Shown in pieces: positions 63,487 to 64,000 of a stretch of 64,000 nucleotides of DNA. The position numbers and the translations under genes are program-made. Below the pieces are notes generated by a model. The model saw only the letters and a program-made list of their open reading frames with translations, did not search any database and had not been told where the DNA came from. The stretch covers positions 62,001-126,000 of the forward strand of contig NZ_FNVG01000012.1 of NCBI RefSeq assembly GCF_900107935.1, read 5' to 3'. Source of the DNA: Vibrio hangzhouensis. Lineage in GTDB: Bacteria > Pseudomonadota > Gammaproteobacteria > Enterobacterales > Vibrionaceae. Positions within the stretch are counted from its first letter, which is position 1; each line of letters begins with the position of its first letter.

Positions 63487-63840
63487 ATGAATCTGCTCTC
63501 TTTATATCAACGTTCAGTAGGTTGAGTAGGTACGCCATTTATCTGTTAAACCTGATAAAGGGGGGGCCTTGATCTTTTCAGATGAATAGCAATATAAAGT
63601 CACGTTAGATGAAGTAAAATATGGGAAGAATTTGGCGTCGTAAGATATTACAATTGGGTGAATAGGATCGTTTGTAATGTTAGTTATGTAAAATCATCAT
63701 TCGGATATAAACATAATTCACGTTTTTTTGCTGTGGAGTGTGATTTTTGATCACTTACTTTTTTATACCAGTATCGCTGGCGACTTGTTCTTCGAGACAA
63801 TAATATTCCTCGTAATAAAAGATGAAAAATGGGCAGAAAG
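63487..63840. other. AT-rich intergenic region, nothing recognised
   Basis: Several TTT/AAA runs and no frame with a ribosome site. Probably includes the promoter of the small PA3496-like gene at its left end. Confidence 0.5.
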
Positions 63841-63873
63841 TTTAGGTGCAATGATGACATCATTGCACCTAAA
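63841..63873 (-). terminator. Terminator hairpin after the cold-shock gene
   Basis: TTTAGGTGCAATGATG and CATCATTGCACCTAAA are perfect 16-base arms separated by one base. The loop must form from the innermost pairs. It lies 4 bases after the cold-shock stop codon on the minus strand; the U-tract is short. Confidence 0.75.
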
Positions 63874-63877
63874 TAGA

Positions 63878-64000
63878 TTATAGCGCTGTTACATCAGACG
63901 CTTGAGGGCCTTTTTGGCCTTGCTCCACTGTAAAGCTCACTTTTTGGCCTTCAGTAAGAGTTTTGAAACCTTCAGATGCGATCGCTCTGAAGTGAACGAA
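63878..64000 (-). CDS. Cold-shock protein (CspA family), 3' part only
   Basis: Forty codons before the stop are visible: [18 protein letters not shown], then [22 protein letters not shown]. This is RNP-2 (F-V-H-F) through the end of a CspA-like cold-shock domain. The start and RNP-1 are outside the window. It binds single-stranded RNA/DNA and melts mRNA structure. Confidence 0.93.
   Translation of the reverse strand, partial: FVHFRAIASEGFKTLTEGQKVSFTVEQGQKGPQASDVTAL

Overview
The window looks like ordinary, gene-dense chromosome of a marine gammaproteobacterium, most likely a Vibrio or close relative. That view rests on overall resemblance of the proteins (NhaD antiporter, DUF2999 protein, small PA3496-like protein, hpd-hmgA-fahA-maiA order), on mid-to-high 40s percent GC judged by eye, and on compact operons with clear Shine-Dalgarno sequences. 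No rRNA, tRNA, transposase, integrase, phage gene or CRISPR array was seen. The only clear gene debris is a 5'-truncated GyrI-like domain at 54552-54899. A nuclease-like gene is cut by the left edge and a cold-shock protein gene by the right edge.

Layout. 1-10.5 kb: housekeeping and accessory genes (SPOR protein, nhaD, Mpo1-like protein, exported Ntn hydrolase, LysR plus isochorismatase-like hydrolase, MocR regulator divergent from a PNPOx-like flavoprotein, acyltransferase, nitroreductase). 10.5-18.3 kb: a complete L-fucose operon on the minus strand, fucR-fucP-fucI-fucK-fucU-fucA-fucO, running from import to L-1,2-propanediol. 18.8-23.7 kb: a Dps protein and a 1290-residue lipoprotein with Ig-like repeats. 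23.9-41.9 kb: a large sugar-acid island, described below. 42.2-47.3 kb: CtlX-type hydrolase, ABC exporter and a Dcu-type dicarboxylate carrier. 47.6-51.5 kb: tyrosine/homogentisate degradation. 51.6-64 kb: small regulator/enzyme modules, including MarR with an EamA exporter and FMN reductase, WYL regulator with AlkC, VOC protein, thioesterase, YbaK-like deacylase, cupin, macrodomain protein and DUF2999 protein.

The most interesting part is 23.9-41.9 kb. A GntR/FCD regulator is followed by a HupE/UreJ-type metal permease, then larC-larE-larB, which make the nickel-pincer nucleotide cofactor of lactate racemase. Converging on them is a LarA-superfamily enzyme with the key His and Lys residues. 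That enzyme is not next to lactate genes. It shares its strand with a TRAP transporter (dctQM, dctP) and lies beside an operon for a 2-hydroxyacid dehydrogenase, a KDPG/KDPGal-type aldolase, an RraA-type metal lyase and a 2-keto-3-deoxygalactonate kinase. Further on are an MDR oxidoreductase, an EamA carrier, and a minus-strand set of an SDR sugar/uronate dehydrogenase, a sugar porter and a lactonase. Six intergenic sites in front of these units share a core close to TGATATRTCA, so I infer one regulon. The simplest model is uptake and oxidation of a sugar to an aldonate, nickel-dependent C2 epimerisation of the acid, and 2-keto-3-deoxy acid cleavage. No recognisable sugar-acid dehydratase is present, which leaves a gap in the pathway.

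Starts were moved from the longest open frame wherever an internal ATG or GTG had a better ribosome-binding site. Functions are assigned from recognised family motifs without database searches.
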